A DNA stretch of 64,000 bases from Cladocopium goreaui (Eukaryota > Sar > Dinophyceae > Suessiales > Symbiodiniaceae), in the NCBI GenBank assembly GCA_947184155.2, contig CAMXCT020001857.1, positions 310,001 to 374,000 of the forward strand, written 5' to 3'. The position numbers and the translations under genes were made by a program. The notes under the pieces are model-generated. The model was not told where the DNA came from. It worked only from the letters and a program-made list of their open reading frames with translations, and did no database searches. Below, one piece after another: positions 1 through 9,905 of this stretch. Positions within the stretch are counted from its first letter, which is position 1. Each line of letters opens with the position of its first letter.

Positions 1-570
1 CAACCCAAAGTAGTATTGCCAACGGACTGTGTGGGTTGGTTAATGCGGGTGTGTCTAGTAATAGGAACTTAACATTACCTAAAAATCAACCAAATGAACG
101 ATTCCAGAACTGGGGCCCCACCTGGTATCTATGATTATATCAAGTAAATTATATCAGTTGCATCCCCTCAAAAATTCCCATAAAATGCTTCGTGTGCCAC
201 TAGAGTCACTAGATCACCCTCAATTCATCACTCAATCCCAATGATTGGTGCATGGCCCGTTTCACCAAGCAGTTGCAGGAGGTATGGGTGAGCCCATGGC
301 CATAATTAACATTATGATCCCGTAACATGAATTATGATCTAGTAGTAATATTTAACGTTGTATCCCGTTGTTCTCCAATGTTATTAACATTGAAGGGCTA
401 TATTTGTATCCAATGTTATTAACATTATCATACCATTATTTAACATGAATATAATATCACATATACATTCTATGATAATCCATAATGTTATTCTTATGAC
501 ATATATCCCATATTATCCAATGTTGTTATCCAATGGTAAGGGCTAGAACAGTAGCCCTTGTCCTTCGCAG

Positions 571-607
571 GAGGTCGATGGGAAGAGTCCCGCACCATCT
601 TGGGAAG
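571..607 (+). CDS. possible small internal exon, unknown protein
   Basis: A pyrimidine-rich acceptor (CCTTCGCAG) precedes 12 codons reading EVDGKSPAPSWE and a GTTTGT donor. It starts in phase 0 and ends in phase 1, which does not join the next candidate exon at 1010 (phase 0). The minus strand is also open for 74 codons across it, so strand and reality are uncertain. The rest of 1-800 is AT-rich with nothing recognisable. Confidence 0.3.
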
Positions 608-819
608 GTTTGTGCCGCCTGTTGAGCGTTTGGAGATGTGAGAAAACCCACTGGATGGCATAGACGTCCTTTTCCCATGGGTTGGTTGATTTTTTTGGAG
701 GAGCTTGAAGAAACCCCTTTAACAGGTTTGTTTGATAGATGGTATACCAAACCGGCCCTTTACCAAACGGACATTATTGCTGGATGGGTAATTTAGTTTA
801 GGATAGGATAGTTTAGTTC

Positions 820-935
820 AGTCATGGCCGGAAATACCAATGATAAATTGGGAAATAACTGGTTATTTCTCTGGTTTATGCATTCCATAAATGGGGCTTT
901 GTTAATACTTATAACTTATAACTGGTAAAGGGCCA
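820..935. mobile_element. family D inverted-repeat element
   Basis: The ends read CAGTCATGGCC and GGGCCATAGCTG, a diverged copy of the D termini (CAGTTATGGCC / GGCCATAACTG). There is no coding capacity. This is a non-autonomous MITE-like copy. Confidence 0.55.
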
Positions 936-1009
936 TAGCTGTATAGTATAGGTTGATATCAGTTAGTATTGTGTGCCATACATGATCTAATAGATTAACA
1001 TACGACAAG

Positions 1010-1066
1010 CAACTGAAAACGACGTTCAAAGCAGGCCGTGGAACTGCACCCCTTCAATACCTGGAT
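1010..1066 (+). CDS. exon of unknown gene A
   Basis: Nineteen codons (QLKTTFKAGRGTAPLQYLD) lie between an AG and a good GTGAGA donor. The exon begins and ends in phase 0, matching the phase-0 start of the next candidate exon at 2193. It is more GC-rich than its flanks. All three frames are open over this short stretch, so the frame rests on the phase chain. The protein is not recognised. Confidence 0.4.
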
Positions 1067-1227
1067 GTGAGATGCTACTGACAGCCAGTAATCGCAGTGA
1101 AAATGGGTAGCCACCCATCTCTGATGCTTGGTCCTTGTTGGTGTGCTGAAAAAGCCCTTCAAATCACTTCAAATCAAGGAAATCCAAGGTTTAGTTGCTT
1201 CAAAAACACATGGGCCCCCAAAGATAC

Positions 1228-1330
1228 CTGGTTGGTGGTTTGGAACATGTTTTATTTTTTCCATATATTGGGAATAATAGGCCCAACTGACTCATATATT
1301 TTTCAGAGGGGTAGGTATACCACCAACCAG
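1228..1330 (+). mobile_element. family A element (type copy, TSD ATAC)
   Basis: This about 103-bp element begins CTGGTTGGTGGTTTGG and ends ACCACCAACCAG, so its termini are inverted repeats, and it is flanked by the 4-bp direct repeat ATAC. The core is shared by all copies: a TTTTATTTTTCCATATATTGGGA segment, a CCCAACTGACT segment, then a pyrimidine tract with CAG and AGGGG. The CTGAC plus TTTTTCAG portion looks like a branch point and 3' splice site. It encodes nothing and is non-autonomous. An open frame of 123 codons runs through it but is not a gene. Confidence 0.85.
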
Positions 1331-1957
1331 ATACGCTATGGACATGTTCTTACCGAAGATTGCCAAATGTTGGGGTTCCGGGTTCCATGTCAGATTCCAG
1401 GGTCTAGGCATTTCTGCATGCGTGTGTCTGAAAAATCGGGTACCCTAAAACCTACAGGTCTATCATAATTTACCTTGTTCAAGCTGTCGTTTTGGGGTAT
1501 ACTCCAGTTTGAGCATTTTAAGCATTTTAAGATACAACCATATCCTTGTTTCATAACGAGTGAAGCCTAGCCAATAATTGGATCATGGATTCATAAACAT
1601 CATATGGTTTTTGATGTTCATTTGTCTGAAAGTAGGATACCTCTGAATACCATGACTATGAACCATCATTTTCTCCCATAAGATTCCTATTAAATTGGGT
1701 ATTGCTCATATTCGTCTCCAGACACACCCGTGTGCCTCCAATCCATTGAGCATCTGTAATATCCAGCAGTATTCAGTATTCCAACCCGTAGCCAATTATG
1801 CAAAAAAATGATGGATTTTGTACATCATATATCGGTGTCTGGAAATTGTTTGAATTCTTCGGACCAAATGGCAATGTTCAGAGGGAACGCGATAAACTGA
1901 TGAACCATCAGCTTAGGGGGTGACTTCTTTTTAGACAAAATCATAGAATTTCATTTA

Positions 1958-2066
1958 CCCTCTGGGTATGACTAACCTTTCGCCATGGTATAGATGGCTC
2001 ATAGAAATAGATGGTTTACCTATTAAAAATGGTGATTTGCCATGGCTATGTTAAATTACCAGAGGG
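1958..2066. mobile_element. family B foldback element
   Basis: The termini CCCTCTGG and CCAGAGGG are flanked by TA on both sides, with internal matches to the B consensus (CATGGCTATG, TTACC). Length is about 110 bp with no coding. The left arm is more diverged than the right. Confidence 0.7.
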
Positions 2067-2192
2067 TATATGTATATAATTATATATACATATATAATTC
2101 TGACATTTCCAGTGTGAAACATTGTGAAACTCAACCAACTCACATTTCCCTGGGGCGGAACGGTCAAAAACTGTGGTCTTTCACGTCTGCAG

Positions 2193-2261
2193 GTGGATAA
2201 CACGAGGTTTAAAACCAGATGTCTGGGAGACCCAGTGGTGGTGGACAAGTGGAGAATTTTT
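2193..2261 (+). CDS. exon of unknown gene A
   Basis: Acceptor CGTCTGCAG is followed by 23 codons in phase 0 that include RFKTRCLGDPVVVDKWRIF. Two donors are possible: GTACAA at 2262, which keeps phase 0 and joins the next exon in frame, or GTGGTG at 2269 inside the terminal repeat of the C2 element that follows (phase 1). Sequence and codon composition look coding; the family is not recognised. Confidence 0.55.
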
Positions 2262-2264
2262 GTA

Positions 2265-2510
2265 CAAGGTGGTGCCCCCCCATTTACCCTCTGGTAATTT
2301 AACATAGCTATGGAAAATCACCATTTTTAATGGGAAAATCAACTATTAATGGCCATTTTCAATAGCTACGTTAAATTACCAGAGGGTATGTTTTGTTGGT
2401 TTACAAACAATAGTAACTAGTTCAATATATCTACCATCCAGTTCGTTAATACAGAAAGTTTCATTTGCATCACCTCAGCGATGAATTGCTCACTGGGGCA
2501 CACCACCTTG
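2265..2510. mobile_element. family C2 element carrying a nested B element
   Basis: The ends C AAGGTGGTG and CACCACCTTG are flanked by TA on both sides (2263-2264, 2511-2512). A family B element (2287-2386) has inserted near the left end. The element lies exactly between two candidate exons, and its right TA is followed by AG and then coding sequence, so it may be the body of an intron. Confidence 0.7.
2287..2386. mobile_element. family B element nested in C2
   Basis: An intact foldback copy: CCCTCTGGTAATTTAAC at one end and GTTAAATTACCAGAGGG at the other, with TA flanks. The arms pair almost perfectly. Confidence 0.8.
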
Positions 2511-2514
2511 TAAG

Positions 2515-2562
2515 GACAACATGATGCGTCGTGGCAATGCAGTCCCGCCTGACAGCGCCCTG
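2515..2562 (+). CDS. exon of unknown gene A
   Basis: It follows the TAAG at the right edge of the C2 element. Sixteen codons (DNMMRRGNAVPPDSAL) end at a GTTCAT donor. Phase 0 to phase 0, in agreement with exons 2193 and 3071. The other two frames contain early stops. Confidence 0.5.
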
Positions 2563-2714
2563 GTTCATAACATTTAATAACCCTACGGTTACTAAGTCCA
2601 TCTCAGTCCTCTATGACTCCATTATATAATAATAAGTATACAATGTGCCCCCCCCCAGCGATGTTTGTTTGTAAACTCCATTAACTAGTTCGTTACACAT
2701 ATCATAAACCATAG

Positions 2715-2814
2715 CTAGTTGGTGGTTTGGACCATTTTTTATTTTTCCATATATTGGGAATAATAATCCCAACTGGCTCATATTTTTCAGAGGGGTAGGT
2801 ATACCACCAACCAG
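2715..2814 (+). mobile_element. family A element
   Basis: A 100-bp copy with start CTAGTTGGTGG and end ACCACCAACCAG. It sits inside older C-like sequence (a TACAATGTGCCCC start at about 2638). No clean 4-bp duplication is visible. Confidence 0.75.
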
Positions 2815-2852
2815 AATACCTACACATGGGAATATACACATAGCTGAGTTTA

Positions 2853-2941
2853 ACCCATCATAATCAAGTACAATGTGCGGCATCTTGTTGAGAACGGTTT
2901 TAGTATGTTTTAGTGTTTACCTGATGATTTAAGCACTAGAA
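2853..2941. repeat. dispersed repeat K, copy 1
   Basis: An 88-bp segment including GAGAACGGTTTTAGTATG and GTGTTTACCTGATGAT recurs at 22,722-22,812 with about 90 percent identity by eye. The nature of the parent element is unknown. Confidence 0.6.
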
Positions 2942-3070
2942 ATATCATAAACCATAGTTATACATGGGTTATAATCCCATTAACTATAGATATATCACCT
3001 ATAAACCATAGTTATTGTAGTTATTTGCACCAACTTAGCTATCCTTTGGGGGCTCCACGTTGTACAACAG

Positions 3071-3130
3071 GTGGCATGTTTCAATGCTGGCATCCCCACA
3101 GACCGAGCAGCTCGTGCATCCTGGAACAAG
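3071..3130 (+). CDS. exon of unknown gene A
   Basis: Acceptor TACAACAG, twenty codons reading VACFNAGIPTDRAARASWNK, then a GTGACG donor. Phase 0 to 0. If not spliced, the frame runs 15 codons further to a TAA. It starts seven bases after the end of a C2-like terminus (CTCCACGTTGTA), another exon next to an element. Confidence 0.55.
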
Positions 3131-3387
3131 GTGACGGGGGAGAACCGGCTGTCTCCTGTTGATTTTCCTTGGGTTTAAGCCATGTTTCTTTGGTTACACA
3201 TAGTTATGTAATGTTATGTATACTGTATACATATTATCATATTTAGATATATACACTTATATTATACATATAGAGATAGTTATGGATATATGTATACATA
3301 TATATATATACATTTATATATATATATATATGGATTTGAATGGTGATTTTTGTTCAGGCTGTTTTTTTTCAAAGGTTGTACAACCAG

Positions 3388-3526
3388 GACCAGGGCAAGG
3401 ATTTGGCCATCATGGCTTCACGGCCGAGCTGCAGTGACCGCAGCGGACCTGTCCAACAGATTGGGGTTGAAACTTGCGAACAGTTCGGGATCTTGGAACA
3501 AAAAATCCTGCACCACCAAACGATGG
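3388..3526 (+). CDS. exon of unknown gene A, possibly terminal
   Basis: Acceptor GTACAACCAG leads into DQGKDLAIMASRPSCSDRSG and about 26 more residues, ending at ATGG/GTGAAA. It starts in phase 0 like its predecessors. Without splicing the frame stops at 3540, so it may be the last exon. A minus-strand frame and a second plus frame are also open, but only this one continues the phase chain. Confidence 0.5.
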
Positions 3527-3749
3527 GTGAAACCCTGTAAATAATGGGATAAATTGTTAAACCACTTATCAATACTTATCAACTGGTGCAATATTTAAAT
3601 TGGAACCATCCACAATATGTAGACTCCCAGGAAAATATGTGTCAACGCCTAACGTTACTAGTTTCTACTGGTAAATCTTGCTAAAATACACTGAACATGC
3701 ACTATAAACACTATAACCACCATTTTGGGATGCTTCAAATCACCATTCT

Positions 3750-3869
3750 CTGGTTGGTGGTTTGGAACACTTTTATTTTCCATATATTGGGAATGTCATC
3801 ATCCCAACTGACTTTCACTCCATCATTTTTCAGAGGGGTAGGGCTCAACCATGGTATACCACCAACCAG
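3750..3869 (+). mobile_element. family A element
   Basis: A 120-bp copy with CTGGTTGGTGGTTTGG at the left and ACCACCAACCAG at the right. It carries the variant TCACTCCATCATTTTTCAG before AGGGGTAGGG. No exact target duplication is seen. Confidence 0.8.
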
Positions 3870-4319
3870 CTATTCTTATTGTTCAAAAACCACCACTGGT
3901 TGGTGGTTTCGTTGTTGTTCCCTCTGTTTTTTCTACGCCGCGGGTCTAACGGTCTAACCAGGTCTTGGAGTTTCTGAGATCCGCGCCAAGTGCTGGGATC
4001 TCAGAACCCGAAGGCGTTGATGTTTGAAAACCTTCATTTACTATAGGGTAATAAATGAATTTATAGGGTATATATACATATATGGTAATACTATTGGGTA
4101 ATACTAAAGGGTGCAAATACTGGAGGATTTTCCATTGCCACCATTTGATTACTGGAGGGTGTATATATATATATACATGTATACATGACCGATGTTTTTT
4201 CAACAACCCAGGACAAGATCGGTCAAGCCCTCAACAGTTATAAAATGTTATATATAAATAGACCTATAACTCCTTTAACTATATATAACATAAATTATAG
4301 GCCCATTTGAAAGTGTTTT

Positions 4320-4489
4320 TTGGGCTTTGCCTTGTGTGAGTGTTCTCACAAGGCAAAGTTAAAGTGGTTGACGATCTCTTTAGGAAACGAGTTTTTCCCC
4401 ACCTGCCAGGTGAGGGTTGTTAGATTTTATGTCAGTTGCCTGCTCCTCTCCTCCTCTCCTCTCCTCCTCCTCCTGCTCAACCGCGACCC
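4320..4489. other. spacer before the minisatellites
   Basis: CT-rich sequence (CTCCTCTCCTCCTC) leads into the 40-bp array. A long frame that starts here and runs through both arrays is a product of the repeats rather than clear evidence of a gene. A degenerate D-like segment lies at about 4236-4310. Confidence 0.4.
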
Positions 4490-4680
4490 TCGACGCACAG
4501 TGTTCTCTGTCGGACCTCAACCACGACCCTCCACGCCCAGTGTTCCCTGCCGGACCTCAACCACGACCATCCCCGCCCAGTGTTCCCTGCCGGACCTCAA
4601 CCACGACCATCCACGCCCAGTGTTCCCTGCCGGACGTCAACCGCGAGTATCCACGCCAAGTGTTCCCTGCCGGACCTCAT
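4490..4680 (+). repeat. 40-bp minisatellite, about 4.7 copies
   Basis: The marker TGTTCCCTGC recurs at 4501 (as TGTTCTCTGT), 4541, 4581, 4621 and 4661, exactly 40 bases apart. Forty is not a multiple of three, so each copy shifts frame; translated frames repeat only every three units. Confidence 0.9.
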
Positions 4681-4699
4681 GTAGGAAGATATGGGACAA

Positions 4700-5372
4700 A
4701 GAATGTGCAGAAGAAATGTCAGATAGAATGCCAGAAGATATGCCAGATAGAATGCCAGAAGATTTGCAAGATAGAATGCCAGAAGATATGCCAGAAGATA
4801 TGCCAGATAGAATGCCAGATAGAATGCCAGAAGATATGCCAGATAAAGTGCCAGAATGTTTGCCAGAACATATGCCAGAAGATTTGCTAGATAGAATGCC
4901 AGACGATATGCCAGAACATATGCCAGAAGATACACCAGAACATATGCCAGAAGATATGCCAGATAGAATGCCAGAAGATATGTCAGTCAGATAGAATGCC
5001 AGAATTTATGCCAGAAAGAATGCCAAAAGATATGCCAGATAGAATGCCAGAAGATATGCCAGAACATATGCCAGAAGATTTGCCAGATAGAATGCCAGAT
5101 AGAATGCCAGAAGATATGTCAGAATATATGCCAGAAGATTTGCCACATAGAATGCCAGATAGAATGCCAGAAGATTTGCCAGATAGAATGCCAGAAGATA
5201 TGCCAGATAGAATGCCAGAAGATTTGCCAGATAGAATGCCAGAAGATATGCCAGATAGAATGCCAGAAGATTTGCCAGATAGAATGCCAGAAGATATGCC
5301 AGAACAATGCCAGAAGATATGCCAAATAGAATGCCAGAGGATATGTCAGATAGAATGCCAGAAGATTTGCGA
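4700..5372 (+). repeat. 24-bp minisatellite encoding MPEDMPDR-type octapeptides
   Basis: About 28 units built from CCAGAAGATATGCCAGATAG and close variants. The unit is a multiple of three, so the plus strand reads acidic (MPEDMPDR)n and the minus strand reads hydrophobic (LAYLLAFY)n over hundreds of bases. An in-frame stop (TAG at about 4992) splits the plus-strand frame, and the frame shifts near 5305. No splice or start context shows it is expressed. Confidence 0.9.
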
Positions 5373-5436
5373 GTAACAAAATGTGTAAATGTCATGGTGG
5401 GGATCACACGAAGTAAAGTATTTTTTTTGGGTAAAA

Positions 5437-5482
5437 CCCTATGGATCCAGCACCTTCGAGCAGGATCTTGGATCCATGACGG
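5437..5482. mobile_element. family F remnant
   Basis: The segment from CCCTATGGATCC to GGATCCATGACGG resembles the termini of the F elements at 28.4, 45.8 and 51.9 kb. It is short and degenerate. The stretch 5480-6640 otherwise shows no supported gene. Confidence 0.35.
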
Positions 5483-6650
5483 GACCTCCTTCGCCCACTG
5501 GTGACGTTTGATTCATAGAGGCTTCCCCCAAAACCAAGCAATAGGTAGATGATAACGAAGCATATACCAAACCGACCCCTTTATTGTTCCTGAAAGGACA
5601 ACATGAGTTTGAATGCTCAAGTACCATGAAAATCGGGCATTTGGAAAACCTAGGGTTTCATTGACGACTAAATGTGAACAATTGAGGCTTGGCAATGGGA
5701 ACATGTTTGTTTGTTGGTTTGTTTTCGCATTAAACATTAGGACCCATGAAGATCGTAAGATTCCCAGGCTTGGATTGTCGGGACTTATATAGCTAGGGAC
5801 GGCGCAGATCTTCGGTCTGTAGTTGGATTCAAGGTTGGGACTTCACTACGGTGGATGGTTGCGAAATCCTGCACCAGTTGATGGGTGGGTTATCCCATTA
5901 TTTTTTGGGGTTTCAACCATCCAAGGTGATGCAGGATTTCTTCCATCCACAGTAGGAAAAGATATTGGCTTCCTTCGTGTCTGTCGAATATTGTTCAATA
6001 ATGGGCGATGAGACTCTATGGCTATCCCAATGAGGATGGTTTTGATGGATTGGCAGCTGTCCCTAGCGGTCCCCAATGGGGAACATGAATTTCTCATCAG
6101 ATTTGGCATACTCTATACCATACGTATATCATTGTATATATGTATAATATATCACCTACCAACATGGTAGCATATTCATGGATAATGAAACCCAAATGTT
6201 TTTATTGAGGTTGCTCTCAGATAAACCCCCCATGGCGCCTGGGAAGACACAGCTTTCCAGCTGAAAAAAGGCCACGCACATATATAAAAAATTCTCGACC
6301 AACACCATGATTGTCATATCAAAACCCATGACGGATCCATTTATGTGCTGCTATATATGGTGCTCCATGGATCCCATCAATATACCCCCTTTATGTTTGT
6401 TCGCATATATACAAGCGCACCATGGATCCGTCATGGGAAATGCCTGGCACGGCACCCATGCACCCATTTCAGGTCACCGAAATCTTGTGACCGTAGATAT
6501 ATATAGAAAACCCATGGTTCTTCGGAAATTGCCTTATTTTCATGTTTTATTTTCCATACAAGATATTATGTCTCTATATATATATATATAATATACTAAC
6601 TTGTTGGAAAGCACCTCCATTTTTTGTGGATCTGTACACACACACATCAG

Positions 6651-6746
6651 CTTGGTTTCTCGGGGGGATGAGGATGAATTCTCCTACAACGCTGCTGCCA
6701 GTGTCCGGCCCTTGTTTCTATCCTGGAAAGCCGGGGAGAGCCATTG
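6651..6746 (+). CDS. exon of unknown gene B
   Basis: Acceptor CACATCAG is followed by a frame reading LVSRGDEDEFSYNAAASVRP and then LFLSWKAGESH, ending at a GTAAAA donor. It needs one base from the previous exon at its start and ends in phase 2. The composition is clearly coding against AT-rich flanks. No family is recognised. Confidence 0.55.
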
Positions 6747-6787
6747 GTAAAATGATCTACATGGAGTTGTTCTCACATGTTTTTTGT

Positions 6788-6920
6788 GCAAGATGGTGCC
6801 CCTCCAGTTATAAGTTGGTTCAAAAAACCATAGTAACTATAGATATATCTACCATAGACCATAGTCAAGCAAGTTATAAGTCATCTGAGTCAACTTAGCT
6901 AACTTTGGGCAGCGCCTTGT
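6788..6920. mobile_element. family C2 element
   Basis: GCAAGATGGTGCCCC at the left and GGCAGCGCCTTGTA at the right are diverged C2 ends. Its interior (AACTATAGATATATCTACC at 6835-6853) is the uninterrupted equivalent of the site hit by the family A copy at 57,248. Confidence 0.6.
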
Positions 6921-7109
6921 ATGTTCGGGTAACCATTCCAAGAAATCATGGACCTGAAGAAATTCAGGGTTTAGCTAGTCCGGACTCTGGAATCCCAGTT
7001 GGTGGTTGGATGTGGGCGGAAAAGCTGGGAGAAGCAGTGTGCTGATAGCCTCTCAAAATCCAACATCGAAATGGACAATGCCCTTTTTTAGCATGGGGAT
7101 GTTCATTTT

Positions 7110-7209
7110 CTGGTTGGTGGTTTGGAACATTTGGATTATGTTTCCATATATTGGGAATAATGATCCCAACTGACTCATATTTTTCAGAGGGGTTGAAACC
7201 AGCAACCAG
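7110..7209 (+). mobile_element. family A element
   Basis: A 100-bp copy: CTGGTTGGTGGTTTGG to ACCAGCAACCAG (one mismatch in the right terminus). It lies next to degenerate family B sequence at 7210-7280. Confidence 0.8.
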
Positions 7210-7325
7210 CTTTTTTTAATGGGGATATCATCTATTCCGCAATGCGAGTTTTCCATAGCCGTGCCATGTTTGATTATCGGATCCCCTTCATGACTCCTGG
7301 GATTGTCTGGGACCCTTTTTGCTAG

Positions 7326-7399
7326 CGCAAGTTGGGCATGAGAAAATTCCACTGACTTCAGGTCTGCGCTGGGAATATGCATTTGTTTGGCTCCGTAAA
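7326..7399 (+). CDS. exon of unknown gene B
   Basis: A strong acceptor (GACCCTTTTTGCTAG) precedes the frame QVGHEKIPLTSGLRWEYAFV and then WLRK, which abuts the C element. Donor choices are GTAAAA inside CTCCGTAAAAG or GTACAA formed with the TA flank. The minus strand is also open here, so the strand is not proven. Confidence 0.45.
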
Positions 7400-7402
7400 A
7401 GT

Positions 7403-7573
7403 ACAATGTGAGGCCCCCGTTCGATAGCTAAGTTGGTGAACATAACTCCAATTTCACTATGGTTTATGGTGCAAATAACATCTTATAGTTACTGGGGCTT
7501 AAAAACCAACTTATAACTGGATAACTATAGTTACTGGGGCGAATCTAAACCAAGATTCACTTCACTGGGGGGG
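7403..7573. mobile_element. family C element, right end decayed
   Basis: It starts TA then CAATGTGAGGCCCCCG. The interior has the TTGGTGAACATAACTCC and GTTACTGGGG motifs, and the G-run right end lacks the CACATTGTA terminus. It separates two coding-like segments. Confidence 0.7.
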
Positions 7574-7587
7574 GCACGAAAAACCAG

Positions 7588-7683
7588 TGGTACCGCTATT
7601 GGATCCACCTCCCAGCGCCACGGAAGCTGACTGAGTGGAAGTTCTGTAGCAGTCGGTTGAAAGATGCCCCTGTAGTCGCTTGA
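7588..7683 (+). CDS. possible terminal exon of gene B
   Basis: After ACCAG the frame reads WYRYWIHLPAPRKLTEWKF and continues to a TGA at 7681-7683. It is rich in aromatic and basic residues. Joining to 7326-7399 depends on which donor is used there and on frame. A second open frame (LVPLLDPPPSATEAD) is an alternative. Confidence 0.4.
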   Translation, partial: WYRYWIHLPAPRKLTEWKFCSSRLKDAPVVA

Positions 7684-7859
7684 AAGAGAATCCCCAGGCC
7701 GATTGTTTTTTTTTGAACTAAATTTCAATAAAGCATTGAAAGGGCACGCAGATATCTTCTTTCAGTGAGGTTTATGGTTTTGTTGTATGGCTATGTGCTC
7801 AAAACCAATTTTCCTGCCATATTTTCAAAAGCCATATTTTGGGAGGTAGAACCATGATG

Positions 7860-7985
7860 AACCTGATTTACCTTCCAGCAATCGAACATAGCAATTGGCA
7901 ATCATCCATTTATAGATGATTGCCCCATTAAAACCTCTTTATAGAGGATTGTCCATTGCCATGTTTGATTGCCGGCGTGTACTAG
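7860..7985. mobile_element. degenerate family B-like element
   Basis: CCATTTATAGATGATTGCCC and the later CCATTGCCATGTTTGATTG are decayed B motifs. The rest of 7,690-8,390 holds no gene that I can support. Confidence 0.4.
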
Positions 7986-8392
7986 CTATTCTGACATGAA
8001 CAAACAAGGAGATTCCATGGCTTTTGATCCAACAAAAACGTTGAGGTCTTAGGGCTGGAGCGCCGTTGGGAGAAAGCTTTGGCATCTTGGTGATGCAACC
8101 TTTATTTTCGTTGTGAGGATACACAGCATGGCTGCCGGGCTGGTAATTTTAGCATCAAACATTGGGGAGATTGGGGATGGATAGACCAAGCATGGTGGAA
8201 CATGGGCATTTTCCCAGAAGAGAAATGAGGGGAATGGGATTTGACTAATCCCTTCTCCCTAATATTAAACATTTAACCTTGGAAACCATGGCTTAGTAGA
8301 GGATGAAACCACATAGTTTGGGATCATAAAAATGGGGTGTGAAAAATATTAGGGTGATGGGATTAAATACCAACAATATATATATATATATA

Positions 8393-8521
8393 CAATGTGA
8401 GGCCCCCGTTCGATAGCTAAGTTGGTGCACATAGCTCCAATAACTATGGTTTATGGTACGCAAATAACTATAGTTACTGGGGCGAATCTAAACCAACTAA
8501 CATCACTGGGGGGGCACATTG
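8393..8521. mobile_element. family C element (intact)
   Basis: TA-CAATGTGAGGCCCCCGT at the left and GGGGGGGCACATTG-TA at the right; about 130 bp with TA on both sides. It follows a TA microsatellite. Confidence 0.85.
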
Positions 8522-8758
8522 TATGGTTATGGGGATACTAAATGATACTCAATCCATCTAAATCCCCATTAAACCAAATCCCTATAGGATAAGAAATTTG
8601 GTATCCTTCCAGATGACATTCTGAAGACATATGAAGACCATGTTCTAAGACTCTAAGACCTCAGACTGTATCCCAAATGTTGGATTCTTCCAATTTGTCT
8701 CTTCCAATTTGGCTAGCCAGATCCCGTTCTATGGACAAAGGCCCCTTCTTTCTGATAG

Positions 8759-9020
8759 GCTTTCAACAAAATCTGTGGAATTGGAATGGGCCTTCTCGGG
8801 GCTGATGCTGCCTACACAACCTGGAAAGGAAAGCTGATGAAAGCTGATAAAGGAAGCCGAATACTCTAATGGTCAGATGGTCGTCACTCAAGTGTCTCAC
8901 GAGACAATCAATGGGAAACCCTACTTCAAGTATCTTCTCCGTGACTTTATCTGGGAGCCAGTGGTTGGTGATCACTACAAAGATCTACAGGCCAGAGTAA
9001 CGCCGTGGAATCGAGAATGA
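8759..9020 (+). CDS. coding segment with an apparent frameshift, stop at 9018
   Basis: A pyrimidine-rich acceptor (CTTCTTTCTGATAG) opens a frame reading AFNKICGIGMGLLGADAAYT and on to KLMKADKGSRIL before a stop. The +1 frame then carries a convincing continuation that includes QMVVTQVSHETINGKPYFK and LLRDFIWEPVVGDHYKDLQA and ends in a TGA. No GT lies between the two parts, so a spliced intron does not explain the change. Either this is a pseudogene or there is a one-base error at about 8845-8875. The protein is not recognised. Confidence 0.5.
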
Positions 9021-9029
9021 TCCCTTTAG

Positions 9030-9089
9030 GTGCTCCTTGCTAAATGGCCACTGCAAAAAACAGACGGCCCAGTACCTGGCTCTTTCATG
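9030..9089 (+). CDS. possible exon upstream of the 9.3 kb exon
   Basis: Acceptor CCCTTTAG, then VLLAKWPLQKTDGPVPGSFM, then GTCCCT as donor. Phase 0 to 0, which fits the phase-0 start of the next exon at 9324. The donor is weak. Confidence 0.35.
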
Positions 9090-9323
9090 GTCCCTAGGAT
9101 TTCACTTCTGCTGCACAAGAGCTCATTCTACATATACTTACCATATGGATCTATATTAATATGGATCCAAATATCTTCTGGGAACTTAAACTTAAACCCC
9201 AAATACTCCCCAACAAGGTGCTTGTAACCCCAAGTGTGATTGTCCCACAGTCATTGCTTTGGAACCATAGATCCGTAGATATTAACCAAGCCGATAAAAA
9301 CGTATGGTTCACCAAGTTTACAG

Positions 9324-9905
9324 CTAAGTGCAACTGCAGCAATTCCCTCTCTGCGCGAATTGACAATTTTCGAAAGCTATGCAGAGAGAAGACGAGCAGA
9401 CACAACTCTGATGACTGTGATGGAGGAGGCGAACGGAGAAATACAAACCGGGCTGAAGGAGTTGGATCCGGTGACTGCGGAGCTTCTGCAAACAAAATTG
9501 GAGAGACTGGAAGCTTTGGGTTGGAAAACCGATCAACTGCAGAAAGATCTAAGCAGAATGGCTTCTTTGGTTGGATCCAGAACATTGGCTACGCTTGGAG
9601 TTCTTGGATCAGCAACTCTTACAAGGTCATTCAAACCTCGTGACGAAGGATCGCAATTGACACCAAACCTGGGCTCTGCGAGAACCGTGGCCCTGCAGGC
9701 TTTCAAGTTGGCATTCTGTCAGTCGGGACAGGAGGTGTCTCAAAGGTTCAGAGACCAGGAGGAAACCAACAGCTACTGGCAGCTCTGAGAAGCAGCAGGT
9801 TGAGGGATACCGTGCACCGGGTTGCAACAGAAGCTTTGGTGGAACTGAAAAACAACCTGCAAGAGAACAAACCCCCGGGTCTTGCACTATTTGGCTGGGT
9901 GAAAT
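9324..9905 (+). CDS. coiled-coil-like coding exon, frame changes near its end
   Basis: After GTTTACAG the frame is open for 154 codons, including LQTKLERLEALGWKTDQLQK (charged, coiled-coil-like) and LATLGVLGSATLTRSF, and ends at a TGA at 9786. From about 9757 another frame carries the better continuation (NQQLLAALRSSRLRDTVHRV, then TEALVELKNNLQENKPPG) up to about 9880. A one-base change near 9750-9765 would join them. I read it as one coding exon damaged by a frameshift or misread. Function unknown. The ~75-bp repeat array starts right after. Confidence 0.5.

Noticed and set aside
1097-1468. 123-codon plus-strand frame
   Set aside because: It runs straight through a family A transposon, whose translated sequence (WLVVWN...) recurs wherever the element occurs.
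4597-5407. Long hydrophobic minus-strand frames resembling membrane proteins (LAYLLAFY repeats)
   Set aside because: Antisense reading of the 24-bp minisatellite; no start, splice or non-repeat domain.
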